A stretch of 64,000 nucleotides of DNA, taken from positions 103,487 through 167,486 of the forward strand of contig NZ_QPIW01000014.1 of assembly GCF_003339505.1 (NCBI RefSeq), in the 5' to 3' direction. Positions within the stretch are counted from its first letter, which is position 1. Each line of letters opens with the position of its first letter. A program made the position numbers and the translations under genes. This DNA is from Runella aurantiaca (GTDB lineage: Bacteria > Bacteroidota > Bacteroidia > Cytophagales > Spirosomataceae). The notes beneath the pieces are model-generated. The model was given only the letters and a program-made list of their open reading frames with translations. It was not told the origin of the DNA and searched no databases. Positions 51,926 to 60,505 of the stretch are shown here, piece by piece.

Positions 51926-54796
51926 TTATTGTCCCGCTGGTAATTTCAATAGATAACCAGTTAAGTCCGACAAATCCTTTTCTTTTAGTCCCAATGATGA
52001 AGCCTCGGGCATGAGGCTGTTTTTGAGTTGTTTACGCGAAATGATGTTGGTGGCTTTAAGGCTCGTAGTTTGTCCAGCGGCGTCTTTTAGCACCACCGTT
52101 GCACCATCTCCTACGAGAAATCCGTAATACGTATTTTTGTCTTTGGTTTGGATAATCCACGGCTCATACCCAAAGGCCAGACCTGCACTGGGATTGATGA
52201 TGGCGTCGAGTAGTCCGTTTTTATCAAACTTCTTATTAATCATGCTCAAATCGGGACCGATGTCTTTGCCGTCTGTCTCAAAACGGTGACAAGTAGCGCA
52301 GTTTGTTTGAAACAATTGCTTGCCTTTGGTGACATCGGCAGGAAGACTGGCGGCCAAATTGACGGACAATCCTTTGCCACTGGGGCGGGGGAAATAGTCG
52401 CCCGCCATCATTCGGATGCTTCGGTCGGGGTTATTAAAAATAGCTTCTGCAATTACCAGTTTAAATTCTTTGGGGATTTTGGACTCTCCTGCCGCCGCCA
52501 ACAAAAGTTGACCGCCGTAGAGGTCAGAGGCGAGGGTCTTGGCGGCCATTTCGCGTTGTGATTTGGCTACCGAGGTATCCATCATTATCTTTTGCCATTC
52601 AAGCATTTTCTTTTGAACGGGAGAAAGAACCGCCGCCGTGGCTTGCTGCCAGTTGATGAGGTCTTGCCAATCGTTTGTTTTACGGAAATTTACCCAATAA
52701 AACGCCTGCTCTGACACATCTTTCAACGGGCTTTTAGACAATTCTAGCATCGTTAATGCGGCGGCTTTGTCTTTGATAAACGCAATGGCGGTGAGGGCCT
52801 GCTTACGGTCGGCCGCTGATAATGCCTTGGCCGTGGCCCTACTTCGTAAATCGTTCAGGGCGGCTTTGGGGTGCAGACGCCACGCCAATCCTGCCTGTTT
52901 GGGTGTCCAACCAACGGGGTCTTTGGGCCAACTTGGACGAATATCCTTGTAAAATGCTTCTTCTTTTCCGTCGGCCCCAATGCCCAATGCTTCCAAAAAA
53001 TAGCGGTCTCCGCCGTCAAAAGCGGTAAATAACGCTTTGAGTGTTTCTTTAGATTGTTCGTAAGGAACGTCGCGCAGTGAAATAGCAATTTCGCGTAAAA
53101 ACCCACTCCCTAAACTTTTTTGAACAGAAAAATTGGTAGGGTTTAATGCCCTAAACGCCGTAATTCTTAGGTTTTCATCTTTGCTTTCGTTCAATACCTT
53201 TTCGGCCTCCGCTTTCCCTTGGTCACCCAACTGGGCCAATAACCACACAGCCCTTGCCTGAATGAAAGGGTTGGGGTCATTCAAAAGCATTTTTACGGGC
53301 TGAACAACCCTTTCTCCCTGCGCTTTCAAAGCCACAAATCCAAGATTACGGACGTTGATTGCGGGGTTTTTGAGCGCCTCAATCTGCCCGTCAACGCTTG
53401 AAAGGTCGAATTTAGGCGTAGTCAATTTCTTGCCTTTGGGGGTAATGCGGTAGATGCGTCCGTAGCCTTTTTTATCGTGCATGGCGTGCCCTCCCACGAT
53501 GGGGTCATACCAGTCGGCCACGTAGATGGCACCGTCGGGGCCCGTAGCGGCATCGCTGGGGCGGAACCATTTGCGCTTATCCACGCCCGTGTCGTTCCAT
53601 ACATAATGGGCTTCTACTTTAGGAAATGAACTGATGAAATCAACGCGTTTGGTCATGTCATAGCCTGCGCCTTTGGGTTGTGGCCAATACGCCCACACCA
53701 CGTTTCGGCCTGCTTCGCAGCTCAGTACGGTGCCTCGGTATTTTGCGCCCAAAGCATCCCCTTCATACACGAGCATACCCGTGGGAGAGCCTGCCCCGGT
53801 GTTGTCGCCCGCTACCAGTACGCCTGGGTCTTCTTGGTGCCAATGCGCCGTAAACATGTCTTGGTCGGGACGGCGGTCTGCCTGCCAAGTGCGCGTACCA
53901 TCGGCGCTGAAATAACCCGCATTTGAACCCTCCATCACCCAGCTTGTACGGCACGTAACTACTTGGTCGTCGTTGTCATTTTGCCAATAATTTCCGTAGC
54001 TGTCGATGGCGATTTCGTAACTGTTGCGAAAGTTATGCGCCATCACTTTCAGTCCTGTGCCGTCGGGATTCATTCTTAAGGCCAAGCCACCTACCCACAC
54101 GCGCCCGTCGTCGCTTTTTTGATTTCCCTGATTTTTGTCGTTGTAGGGCGTTCCGCCCGTATAAATACTGCCCGAACGCAAGTTCCAGCCGCCTTTATCT
54201 TTTACGTTGTGGGGGCCAGCATTGCCCGTATTAAAATGCCATCGACCGTCGGGCCCAGCCGTGAGAGAGTGGAGCGAATGGTCGTGGTCAAGCCCCCCAA
54301 AACCCGTTAAGAAGATTTCTTTTTTATCGGGAACATCATCGCCGTTTTCGTCGGTGTACATGATGATATTGGGCGCGCAGCTCACGATGATTTTATTGCC
54401 GATGACCCCAATGCCGAGCGGTGCCACCAAATCTTTGTCTTGTACAAAAACCTTTGAATTGTCGGCTTTGCCATCCCCATCTGTATCTTCCAGAATGACC
54501 ACGCGGTCGCCTTGGTCAAAGTGAAGTTTTTTATCGGGTTTGTTGTTGAATTCTCGATAATTGACCGCCTCCGTAATCCAAACCCTTCCTTTGGCATCAA
54601 TGTCCATATTGGTCGGATTATAAAACAACGGTGCCTCGGCCCAAAGTGTGGCCTCTAAATCATCGGGTACAAACACTTGGTTGGAGTCGGATGGCGATTC
54701 TGCACGGTATTCGTTTTGGAGGGTGTTGGTTCCTGTAAACGAAAGAACCGAGACCAAACTCATGGCAACAATGATTTTCAAAGGTGCATTTGGCAT
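51926..54796 (-). CDS. PVC-type membrane-bound dehydrogenase / HEAT-repeat cytochrome c protein
   Basis: About 956 aa from ATG 54796 (ATG 54838 is an alternative), with signal-like helix IIVAMSLVSVLSFTG. The N-terminal ~450 residues form a propeller of the PVC membrane-bound dehydrogenase type (DDLEATLWAEAPLFYNPTNM; ILEDTDGDGKAD; GAIYVADWYDPIVGG). HEAT-like repeats follow (about 480-800). The C-terminal cytochrome c domain has NCATCHRFE (CxxCH haem site) and PSAG...LMPEAS with a candidate axial Met. Such proteins are common in Planctomycetota and Bacteroidota and are presumed periplasmic sugar or alcohol dehydrogenases. The substrate is unknown. A single gene, divergent from the deformylase. 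Confidence 0.92.
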   Translation of the reverse strand: MPNAPLKIIVAMSLVSVLSFTGTNTLQNEYRAESPSDSNQVFVPDDLEATLWAEAPLFYNPTNMDIDAKGRVWITEAVNYREFNNKPDKKLHFDQGDRVVILEDTDGDGKADNSKVFVQDKDLVAPLGIGVIGNKIIVSCAPNIIMYTDENGDDVPDKKEIFLTGFGGLDHDHSLHSLTAGPDGRWHFNTGNAGPHNVKDKGGWNLRSGSIYTGGTPYNDKNQGNQKSDDGRVWVGGLALRMNPDGTGLKVMAHNFRNSYEIAIDSYGNYWQNDNDDQVVTCRTSWVMEGSNAGYFSADGTRTWQADRRPDQDMFTAHWHQEDPGVLVAGDNTGAGSPTGMLVYEGDALGAKYRGTVLSCEAGRNVVWAYWPQPKGAGYDMTKRVDFISSFPKVEAHYVWNDTGVDKRKWFRPSDAATGPDGAIYVADWYDPIVGGHAMHDKKGYGRIYRITPKGKKLTTPKFDLSSVDGQIEALKNPAINVRNLGFVALKAQGERVVQPVKMLLNDPNPFIQARAVWLLAQLGDQGKAEAEKVLNESKDENLRITAFRALNPTNFSVQKSLGSGFLREIAISLRDVPYEQSKETLKALFTAFDGGDRYFLEALGIGADGKEEAFYKDIRPSWPKDPVGWTPKQAGLAWRLHPKAALNDLRSRATAKALSAADRKQALTAIAFIKDKAAALTMLELSKSPLKDVSEQAFYWVNFRKTNDWQDLINWQQATAAVLSPVQKKMLEWQKIMMDTSVAKSQREMAAKTLASDLYGGQLLLAAAGESKIPKEFKLVIAEAIFNNPDRSIRMMAGDYFPRPSGKGLSVNLAASLPADVTKGKQLFQTNCATCHRFETDGKDIGPDLSMINKKFDKNGLLDAIINPSAGLAFGYEPWIIQTKDKNTYYGFLVGDGATVVLKDAAGQTTSLKATNIISRKQLKNSLMPEASSLGLKEKDLSDLTGYLLKLPAGQ

Positions 54797-54949
54797 CTTA
54801 ACAAACGGTTTTGAGGTTGTACAATTAAAAGTACTCATTCTGGTAAAATATACTCTTAACTTATTATAAAGAGTGGACAAGAAGTACATTTTTTTGAATA
54901 GGATTGTGGCTATTTGTGTAAATTGCCCACCATGTAGCATTTTGATAGA

Positions 54950-55438
54950 ATGATGAAAACTTTAGCCGATTTACTTTTATTGGGTGACTCACGTTTGTAC
55001 GAAACCTGTTCGCCGATTTTACCCGAAGAAAAACCGTTGGTAGAAGGCTGGGTGGCCGATTTGCACAATGTGATGCAGGAAGTGCGCGCCAAATACGGTT
55101 TTGGTCGGGCTATTGCGGCGCCGCAATTGGGCATCATGAAACGCTTGATTTACATGAATATCGACAAACCAGTGGTTTTTATTAACCCTGAATTGACCCA
55201 TCTCAGCGATGAGATGTTTGAATTGTGGGATGATTGCATGAGCTTCCCCAACTTGTTGGTCAAAGTGAAACGTCATAAGTCGCTTACCATAAAGTATTTA
55301 GATAAAAATTGGCAGCCCCGTGAGTGGATAATGGACGATAGCAGTCTGTCGGAATTGTTACAACACGAATATGACCACCTCGACGGCGTTTTGTGTACCA
55401 TGCGGGCCATTGATGGTAAATCGTTTCGGTGGCGGTAG
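54950..55438 (+). CDS. def: Peptide deformylase family protein
   Basis: 162 aa (tandem ATGs at 54950 and 54953). Three deformylase motifs are visible: GRAIAAPQLGI (motif 1, G-x-x-x-A-A-P-Q-x-G), DDCMSFPN (motif 2, normally E-G-C-L-S) and LQHEYDHLDG (motif 3, Q-H-E-x-D-H-L-x-G). The metal ligands Cys, His, His and the catalytic Glu are kept. The changes in motif 2 and the divergent N-terminus suggest a deformylase-like paralogue; whether another canonical def exists in the genome cannot be seen from here. Confidence 0.85.
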   Translation: MMKTLADLLLLGDSRLYETCSPILPEEKPLVEGWVADLHNVMQEVRAKYGFGRAIAAPQLGIMKRLIYMNIDKPVVFINPELTHLSDEMFELWDDCMSFPNLLVKVKRHKSLTIKYLDKNWQPREWIMDDSSLSELLQHEYDHLDGVLCTMRAIDGKSFRWR

Positions 55439-55481
55439 TTTTTTTACAAAAAAAAAGTAAACAACAGAACGTTGGTTAAAC

Positions 55482-55513
55482 TTTGGCTATAGGCGTATAA
55501 AAAATTACTTTTG
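55482..55513 (+). promoter_or_regulatory. Promoter of trpA
   Basis: TTTG (55482-55485), 20 nt, TACTTTTG (55506-55513): both boxes match the Bacteroidota consensus. The leader would be about 80 nt. Confidence 0.65.
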
Positions 55514-55598
55514 CCTCGGCGTGTTGTTGATTAGTAACCAAAACTACGTTGCTAATGCTCCGCCGATAAGTAACAAATCCCAATTTTATAAGAACTCC

Positions 55599-56378
55599 AT
55601 GAATCGCATCGTCTCTCTTTTTCAACACCATCCAAGCCATAATCTTAACGTTTATTTTACGGCAGGTTTTCCAAAATTGGAAGATACTCGCCGCATTTTA
55701 AAGTCACTACAAGACGCAGGTGCCGACCTCGTCGAAATCGGAATGCCCTATTCTGACCCCGTTGCTGATGGCGAAACCATCCAAATCAGTAACCAACAAG
55801 CGCTTGAAAATGGGATGAGTGTCAAAAAGTTGTTTGATCAACTCCGCAATATGCGCGACGAGATAAAACTGCCCGTGTTATTGATGGGATACATCAACCC
55901 AGTGCTTCAGTTTGGGGTGGAGAACTTCTGCCAGCAGTGCGCTGAGGTGGGTGTAGATGGACTGATTTTGCCCGATATGCCCGTGGACGAATACCTCGAA
56001 ACGTACAAGCCCATTTTTGATCAATATGGTATATTAAATATATTCCTAATCACGCCTCAAACCTCGGACAAACGTATTCGTCAGATTGATGAGAACAGCG
56101 CAGGGTTTATTTACATGGTTTCATCGGCCAGCGTAACAGGCTCTCAAACGGGCGTGACGCACGATATGGAAGCGTATTTTGCTAGGGTGAACGCCATGAA
56201 TTTGCGCAATCCCCGTTTGATTGGCTTTGGCATAAAAGACCACGAAACCTTCGTAACTGCCTGTCAGCACGCCGCAGGTGCGATTATCGGCAGTGCTTTT
56301 ATCCGGGTTGTGCAACAAAATGAAAACTTAGAAGAAGCAATCACTACCTATGTTTCGAGTGTAAAGCAAGGTTTATAA
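55599..56378 (+). CDS. trpA: Tryptophan synthase alpha subunit
   Basis: Cleaves indole-3-glycerol phosphate to indole and glyceraldehyde-3-phosphate in the alpha2beta2 complex with TrpB. 259 aa TIM barrel from ATG 55599 (in-frame start 55521 adds an unlikely extension). Motifs are VYFTAGFP, the catalytic Glu and Asp in LVEIGMPYSDPVADG, LPDMPVDE, and the phosphate-binding FIYMVSSASVTGSQTG and IIGSAF. No other trp genes are in the window, so trpA is separated from them or at the end of a split pathway. Confidence 0.97.
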   Translation: MNRIVSLFQHHPSHNLNVYFTAGFPKLEDTRRILKSLQDAGADLVEIGMPYSDPVADGETIQISNQQALENGMSVKKLFDQLRNMRDEIKLPVLLMGYINPVLQFGVENFCQQCAEVGVDGLILPDMPVDEYLETYKPIFDQYGILNIFLITPQTSDKRIRQIDENSAGFIYMVSSASVTGSQTGVTHDMEAYFARVNAMNLRNPRLIGFGIKDHETFVTACQHAAGAIIGSAFIRVVQQNENLEEAITTYVSSVKQGL

Positions 56379-56492
56379 GTTCATCTGACTGAGGGAAATG
56401 ACCGTTCATCCTATTTTTTTAAGTTCTTATTTTCGCTCTACGTTTTCGTTTTACCTTTCGTCCAAAATTGACATTTTAACCGTTGTAAAGAC

Positions 56493-57206
56493 ATGAAAAA
56501 ACTAGTTGTAATGGTTGCGCTACTCACAAGTACCGCGTTGACAGTGATGGCGCAAACCGCCGAAGAGATTCTGGACAAGTCAATCCAGGCGAGGGGAGGG
56601 GCAGAAAAGCTTAATAGCCTAAAATCTCTGCGTATGGAAGGGACCCTCAGCGTGATGGGAATGGATATTCCGACAAAATCGGTCTTTGTGCATAAACGTG
56701 GAATGCGAAATGAAATGGAGGCTATGGGGCAGTCTATCATTATGGCGATAGATGGAGAAAAGGGCTGGATGATTAATCCAATGGCTGGCCCAGAACCCAC
56801 ACCTTTGCCCGACGAGCAATTGAAGGCGTCGGTAAGCCAACTTGATTTGTCAGGGATTACCAACTACAAATCATCAGGGACCAAAACTGAGCTTTTGGGG
56901 AAAGAAACCCTTGATGGAACAGAAGTATACAAAGTGAAAATGGTTTCGAAAGACGGGTCGAGCATGACGCACTCCATTGACGCCAAAAACTTTAACATCA
57001 TCAGAACGGCCATTAAAGTCAGTGTGGGAGGAAAAGATGTGGAGGTGGAAACTAAAATGTCAAACTATAAAGTATTTGACGGAATTTCATTTCCTACGAC
57101 GACGGAAATCACTAATCCCGAAGCAGGCGTAATTACGACCACGATTACAAAAGTGGAGATAAATCCGACAATTGACGAAAGTGTATTTGTGATGCCTAAA
57201 AAATAA
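56493..57206 (+). CDS. LolA-like outer-membrane lipoprotein-sorting family protein
   Basis: 237 aa with a signal peptide ending TVMAQ. The mature part starts TAEEILDKSIQARGGAEKLNSLKSLRMEG, the typical start of the Bacteroidota LolA/LppX-like family, and continues as an open beta-sheet (IDGEKGWMINPM, YKVKMVSKDG, FPTTTEITN). This family carries lipoproteins or other hydrophobic ligands across the periplasm. True LolA function is not proved. It is transcribed alone and converges with a small sorting-domain gene. Confidence 0.85.
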   Translation: MKKLVVMVALLTSTALTVMAQTAEEILDKSIQARGGAEKLNSLKSLRMEGTLSVMGMDIPTKSVFVHKRGMRNEMEAMGQSIIMAIDGEKGWMINPMAGPEPTPLPDEQLKASVSQLDLSGITNYKSSGTKTELLGKETLDGTEVYKVKMVSKDGSSMTHSIDAKNFNIIRTAIKVSVGGKDVEVETKMSNYKVFDGISFPTTTEITNPEAGVITTTITKVEINPTIDESVFVMPKK

Positions 57207-57231
57207 TTACTTGAAGTTTGGTGGTCGAAAA

Positions 57232-57618
57232 TTATTTGACCACCACTCTTCTAATCAATACCTTGTCCAGTTTTTCGTAACGAATCAGGTACGTGCCTGA
57301 AGGGACGCTGTTGAGCGTAGTTTCAAAGAAATGTCTTCCTGGCGGAAAAAGTTCATCAACAAGTGTTCGTATTATTTCCCCTTCCGAATTAACCATTTTG
57401 AGGCTGATATGGGCGGGTAATTTCATGCCGATTTCGATGGTGAGTAGTTCGTAAGCAGGATTGGGATAGGCTTTAAAGTATTCGTATTCTGGGGTAATAT
57501 CTGTAACAGAAGCTGATTCGGGAAATAAATAGCATAAAGAGTTGGCGCTTTTCTCTACTAATGGCAAAGAAAAGGGGAAAAAAAAGAATATTAAAATAAA
57601 TAGCATTAATTCCTTCAT
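57232..57618 (-). CDS. Short secreted protein consisting of a T9SS C-terminal sorting domain
   Basis: 128 aa: a hydrophobic N-terminus (MLFILIFFFFPFSLPLV), a short spacer, then a type IX secretion sorting domain of the type A family (YFKAYPNPAYELLTIEI, ISLKMVNSEGEIIRTL, PPGRHFFETTLNSVPSGTYLIRYE, ending KVLIRRVVVK). Normally this domain sits at the end of large secreted proteins. Here there is almost no cargo, so it is either a gene remnant or a very small surface protein. Confidence 0.8.
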   Translation of the reverse strand: MKELMLFILIFFFFPFSLPLVEKSANSLCYLFPESASVTDITPEYEYFKAYPNPAYELLTIEIGMKLPAHISLKMVNSEGEIIRTLVDELFPPGRHFFETTLNSVPSGTYLIRYEKLDKVLIRRVVVK

Positions 57619-57700
57619 ACAAACTGGAATTTATACCTTAACAGGCGCTAAGTTAAGAGATTTATACCGTAGAATGAAGCGAATGGTATATTTGTCAAAC

Positions 57701-57733
57701 AAAAAAATCCCACTCAAGAGTGGGATTTTTTTT
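57701..57733 (-). terminator. Terminator of the tRNA gene
   Basis: A 15-bp stem (57701-57715 with 57718-57732, core ATCCCACTC/GAGTGGGAT) with a 2-nt loop and T-runs in both directions starts 2 nt after the tRNA 3' end on the minus strand. Confidence 0.88.
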
Positions 57734-57734
57734 G

Positions 57735-57808
57735 TAGCGGGGAGCAGGATCGAACTGCCGACCTTAGGGTTATGAATCCTACGCTCTAACCATCTGAGCT
57801 ACCCCGCC
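57735..57808 (-). tRNA. tRNA-Met (CAT anticodon, elongator type)
   Basis: 74 nt on the minus strand. The acceptor stem is GGCGGGG with CCCCGCT (G-U first pair), the D-arm is GCTCAGATGGTTAGAGC, the anticodon loop ATTCATAAC carries CAT, and the T-loop is TTCGATC. The CCA is not encoded. The overall sequence resembles Bacteroidota elongator tRNA-Met; a lysidine-modified tRNA-Ile cannot be fully excluded from sequence alone. Confidence 0.93.
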
Positions 57809-58034
57809 ATCGTTTTGGTGGTGCAAAAGTAGAAGAAAAAATTTTATTACGCAAACAGATTTTGAATAATTAAAGGAAGTTTCTATTTTGCCGTTGCCGT
57901 TGAGAGGGTTAGCAGTATTAAGTAATTTATTGGAAGATTAAATAATTTTAAAATTGTAGGAAGAAAAACAACGGTTTACCCTACCAAAGCAAATTCAACC
58001 GACCTTTTTTAACAAGTTAAACAAGCCAAACACT
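57809..58034. other. Intergenic region between tRNA and the START-like gene
   Basis: About 225 nt of AT-rich sequence; nothing supportable was seen. Confidence 0.4.
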
Positions 58035-58427
58035 ATGCAAAAGTTCAAATACTCGAATGAATATGAACTAAGGGCTTCGCCAAAGATGCTTTTCCCTTAC
58101 ATAAGTTCCGCTTCCGGCCTGTCGGAATGGTTTTGTGATAAAGTCAATACCAAACCTGACCATAACTTTGATTTTATCTGGGACAAAGAGAGTCATATTG
58201 CCGAACAAAGCTCGTTGCGCCTCAACAAAAGCGTAAAGTTTGAGTTTCTAAATACGAGCGAAAACAATCGGGATAACAATTATATTGAATTTAAAATTGA
58301 TGTAAGTGACTTGACTGGCTCAACGTATTTACGGATTACGGACTACTCCACCAACGCCGACGTAGAAGAACTAAAAGACCTTTGGGACGGTTTAATAGAG
58401 AGTCTCAAGGAAATTGTGGGAAGTTGA
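58035..58427 (+). CDS. START-like/SRPBCC domain protein
   Basis: 130-aa cytosolic protein of the SRPBCC (Bet v 1/AHSA1-like) fold. It shows the N-terminal YELRASPKMLFPYISSASGLSEWFCDKV, which matches the START-like pattern (strand, helix, then G-L-x-x-W), and a C-terminal helix (VEELKDLWDGLIESLKEIVG). Such proteins are conserved in Bacteroidota next to the YjgP/YjgQ permease gene. A hydrophobic ligand is likely, but none is known. It lies 10 nt upstream of the permease gene. Confidence 0.85.
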   Translation: MQKFKYSNEYELRASPKMLFPYISSASGLSEWFCDKVNTKPDHNFDFIWDKESHIAEQSSLRLNKSVKFEFLNTSENNRDNNYIEFKIDVSDLTGSTYLRITDYSTNADVEELKDLWDGLIESLKEIVGS

Positions 58428-58437
58428 GTAAATACGA

Positions 58438-59943
58438 ATGAAAAAAATTGATAAACTGGTATTACGGTCATTTTTGGGCCCGTTCGTGCTGACTTTGTGC
58501 ATTGTCGTTTTTATATTTTTGATGCGACTTATCTCTCAGTATTTGAATGAACTCGTGGGCAAGGACATTGATTTCTTAAATTATGTTAAACTCCTCGGCT
58601 TTTTTAGTCTCATTACCGTTCCTGTAGCTTTACCTTTGGCCGTTCTGCTTTCTTCGTTGATGACCTTCGGAAACTTGGGAGAGTTTTTTGAATTAACGGC
58701 CATCAAAAGCGCGGGAATCTCCACATGGCGCGCCATGCGGTCGGTGATGGTCATGGTGGCGATGATTACGGTTTTCTCGTTTTGGTACAACAACGAAGTC
58801 GCGCCGTGGGCCAATCTCAAGGGGTACAGCCTTCTTTATGACATCAAAACGGCCAAAGCCACCCTCAATATTAAAGAAGGGATTTTCTACAATGATTTGC
58901 CGGGGTATAATATAAAAGTAGATAAAAAATTTGCTGACCAGAAAAGCCTAAAGGGATTGGTGATTTATCGACATCCGACCAGCGACTACAACGCGGGTAA
59001 CCGCGAAGTGATTTTGGCCGATTCAGGCCTGATGTACACCATCAATAATCAAAGCTATTTGGTTTTTGAATTGTATAAAGGAAATCAATACTCCGAAAAT
59101 GGCCAAACTGGAGGAGGGAGCTATTCGCCGAGCGACAACCGACAATTTACGCGCTCTTATTTTGACCATTATAAAATGGTGGTAAGCTTGGAGTCATTCG
59201 GCCTTAAACGTACCGATGAGAATCAATTCCAATACCACGAGTACATGAAAAATGCCAAAGAGCTGCAAAAAGTGGCTGATTCACTCAAAAAGGAATATAA
59301 AAAGACCAAAGATGGGCTTTTTCCCCAGTCGAAACAGTACTTTAGCTATGCTTTTCGGGCCGAAACACTCCCCAAAACAACGGCCCCCAAATACGGCAAA
59401 TGGGTGGACTCGCTGTTGAAGAAAAAGCCCGTGGCTTTGCCCTCCGAAAAAGAACAAGTAATCGCAAGTGCGCTCACGCAGGCCCAAAATGTTAAATCTT
59501 ACGCCCAAAGTAACAAAACGTACCTAACTGATAAGGGGAAAACCTGGTATCGGTATGATTTGGAAATGCATCATAAATATACCCAGGCAGTTTCCTGTTT
59601 TGTGATGTTTCTGTTGGGGGCACCTTTGGGCGCCATCATCAAAAAGGGGGGCTTTGGTATTCCAGTGTTGGTGTCGGTTCTTTTCTTTATTTTATCGTAT
59701 GTACTTACATTGCAGGGCGACAAGTGGGCCAAAGATGGCTTGGTTTGGGTGCCGTTTGGGGCTTGGTTTTCCAATACACTCCTGATATTTGTCGGAATCT
59801 ATTTTGCCGACCGTGCTTTGAAGGATTCTCGCCTGTTTGATAAAGATGTATACATCATCTGGTGGGAAAGAATGACGAAAAAGTGGCAGCAAAGCAATAC
59901 CCTTAAAAAATGGCGCGGCAATAAGGCTGTTTATTCAAACTAA
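58438..59943 (+). CDS. LptF/LptG family (YjgP/YjgQ) permease
   Basis: 501-aa inner-membrane subunit of the lipopolysaccharide export ABC transporter (LptB2FG). Three N-terminal helices (FVLTLCIVVFIFLMRLI, LLGFFSLITVPVALPLAVLLSSL, VMVMVAMITVFSFWYN), a large periplasmic beta-jellyroll (about 130-375) and three C-terminal helices (AVSCFVMFLLGAPLGAII, IPVLVSVLFFILSYVLTL, PFGAWFSNTLLIFVGIYF). It is longer than E. coli LptF/G (~360), due to the extended periplasmic part usual in Bacteroidota. F versus G cannot be decided. Confidence 0.93.
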   Translation: MKKIDKLVLRSFLGPFVLTLCIVVFIFLMRLISQYLNELVGKDIDFLNYVKLLGFFSLITVPVALPLAVLLSSLMTFGNLGEFFELTAIKSAGISTWRAMRSVMVMVAMITVFSFWYNNEVAPWANLKGYSLLYDIKTAKATLNIKEGIFYNDLPGYNIKVDKKFADQKSLKGLVIYRHPTSDYNAGNREVILADSGLMYTINNQSYLVFELYKGNQYSENGQTGGGSYSPSDNRQFTRSYFDHYKMVVSLESFGLKRTDENQFQYHEYMKNAKELQKVADSLKKEYKKTKDGLFPQSKQYFSYAFRAETLPKTTAPKYGKWVDSLLKKKPVALPSEKEQVIASALTQAQNVKSYAQSNKTYLTDKGKTWYRYDLEMHHKYTQAVSCFVMFLLGAPLGAIIKKGGFGIPVLVSVLFFILSYVLTLQGDKWAKDGLVWVPFGAWFSNTLLIFVGIYFADRALKDSRLFDKDVYIIWWERMTKKWQQSNTLKKWRGNKAVYSN

Positions 59944-59948
59944 TTGCA

Positions 59949-59956
59949 TACCTTTG
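59949..59956 (+). promoter_or_regulatory. -7 box of rpsO
   Basis: TACCTTTG is a perfect TAnnTTTG match 51 nt before the rpsO start. The upstream -33 position is weak (no TTTG at 19-21 nt). Confidence 0.4.
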
Positions 59957-60006
59957 CAGCCGTTTTTGTATATATGTTCCATCTAAATTAATCTGAGGTT
60001 ACAATC

Positions 60007-60276
60007 ATGTATTTAACATCGGAAGTGAAAAAAGACTTGTTTCAAAAGTATGGCAAGTCGGAAAGCGATACGGGTTCTCCGGAATCACAAATTGCATTAT
60101 TTACACACCGTATCAACCACCTGACCGAGCACTTGAAGCAGCACAAACACGACAGTGCCACTCGTCTTGGTCTTTTGAAATTGGTAGGTAAGCGCAGACG
60201 ATTGCTGAATTATCTTCAAAGAACTGAAATCAGTCGTTATCGTACTATCATCGCCGAACTGAATATCAGAAAGTAA
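60007..60276 (+). CDS. rpsO: 30S ribosomal protein S15
   Basis: 89 aa, the standard length. Motifs of S15 are present: [27 protein letters not shown], then [16 protein letters not shown]. It binds 16S rRNA helices 20-22 and is needed for platform assembly. The order rpsO-pnp is conserved in bacteria. Confidence 0.98.
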   Translation: MYLTSEVKKDLFQKYGKSESDTGSPESQIALFTHRINHLTEHLKQHKHDSATRLGLLKLVGKRRRLLNYLQRTEISRYRTIIAELNIRK

Positions 60277-60287
60277 CGCGATACGCT

Positions 60288-60324
60288 CAAACAGGGAATT
60301 TCATTCAATTGAATTCCCTGTTTG
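60288..60324 (+). terminator. Hairpin between rpsO and pnp
   Basis: CAAACAGGGAATT (60288-60300) and AATTCCCTGTTTG (60312-60324) form a 13-bp stem with an 11-nt loop but a poor T-tract. It may be an attenuating terminator or an RNase processing site, as in the rpsO-pnp region of other bacteria. Confidence 0.6.
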
Positions 60325-60505
60325 TCATTTCTCTCCCTTTCAAAATTAAGTACAAAAATTTTTGCGGTTTATTCAATAAATAGCTTGCGTTGTTGTCTTT
60401 TAATGAAGTTAAGTGTAAACGTATTGTTCGATTCACATTTAATAGATAACAAAATAACAGTCTTAAGCGGAAGCGCAGGCACAAAGCGGTTTTAATTCTT
60501 CTTTC

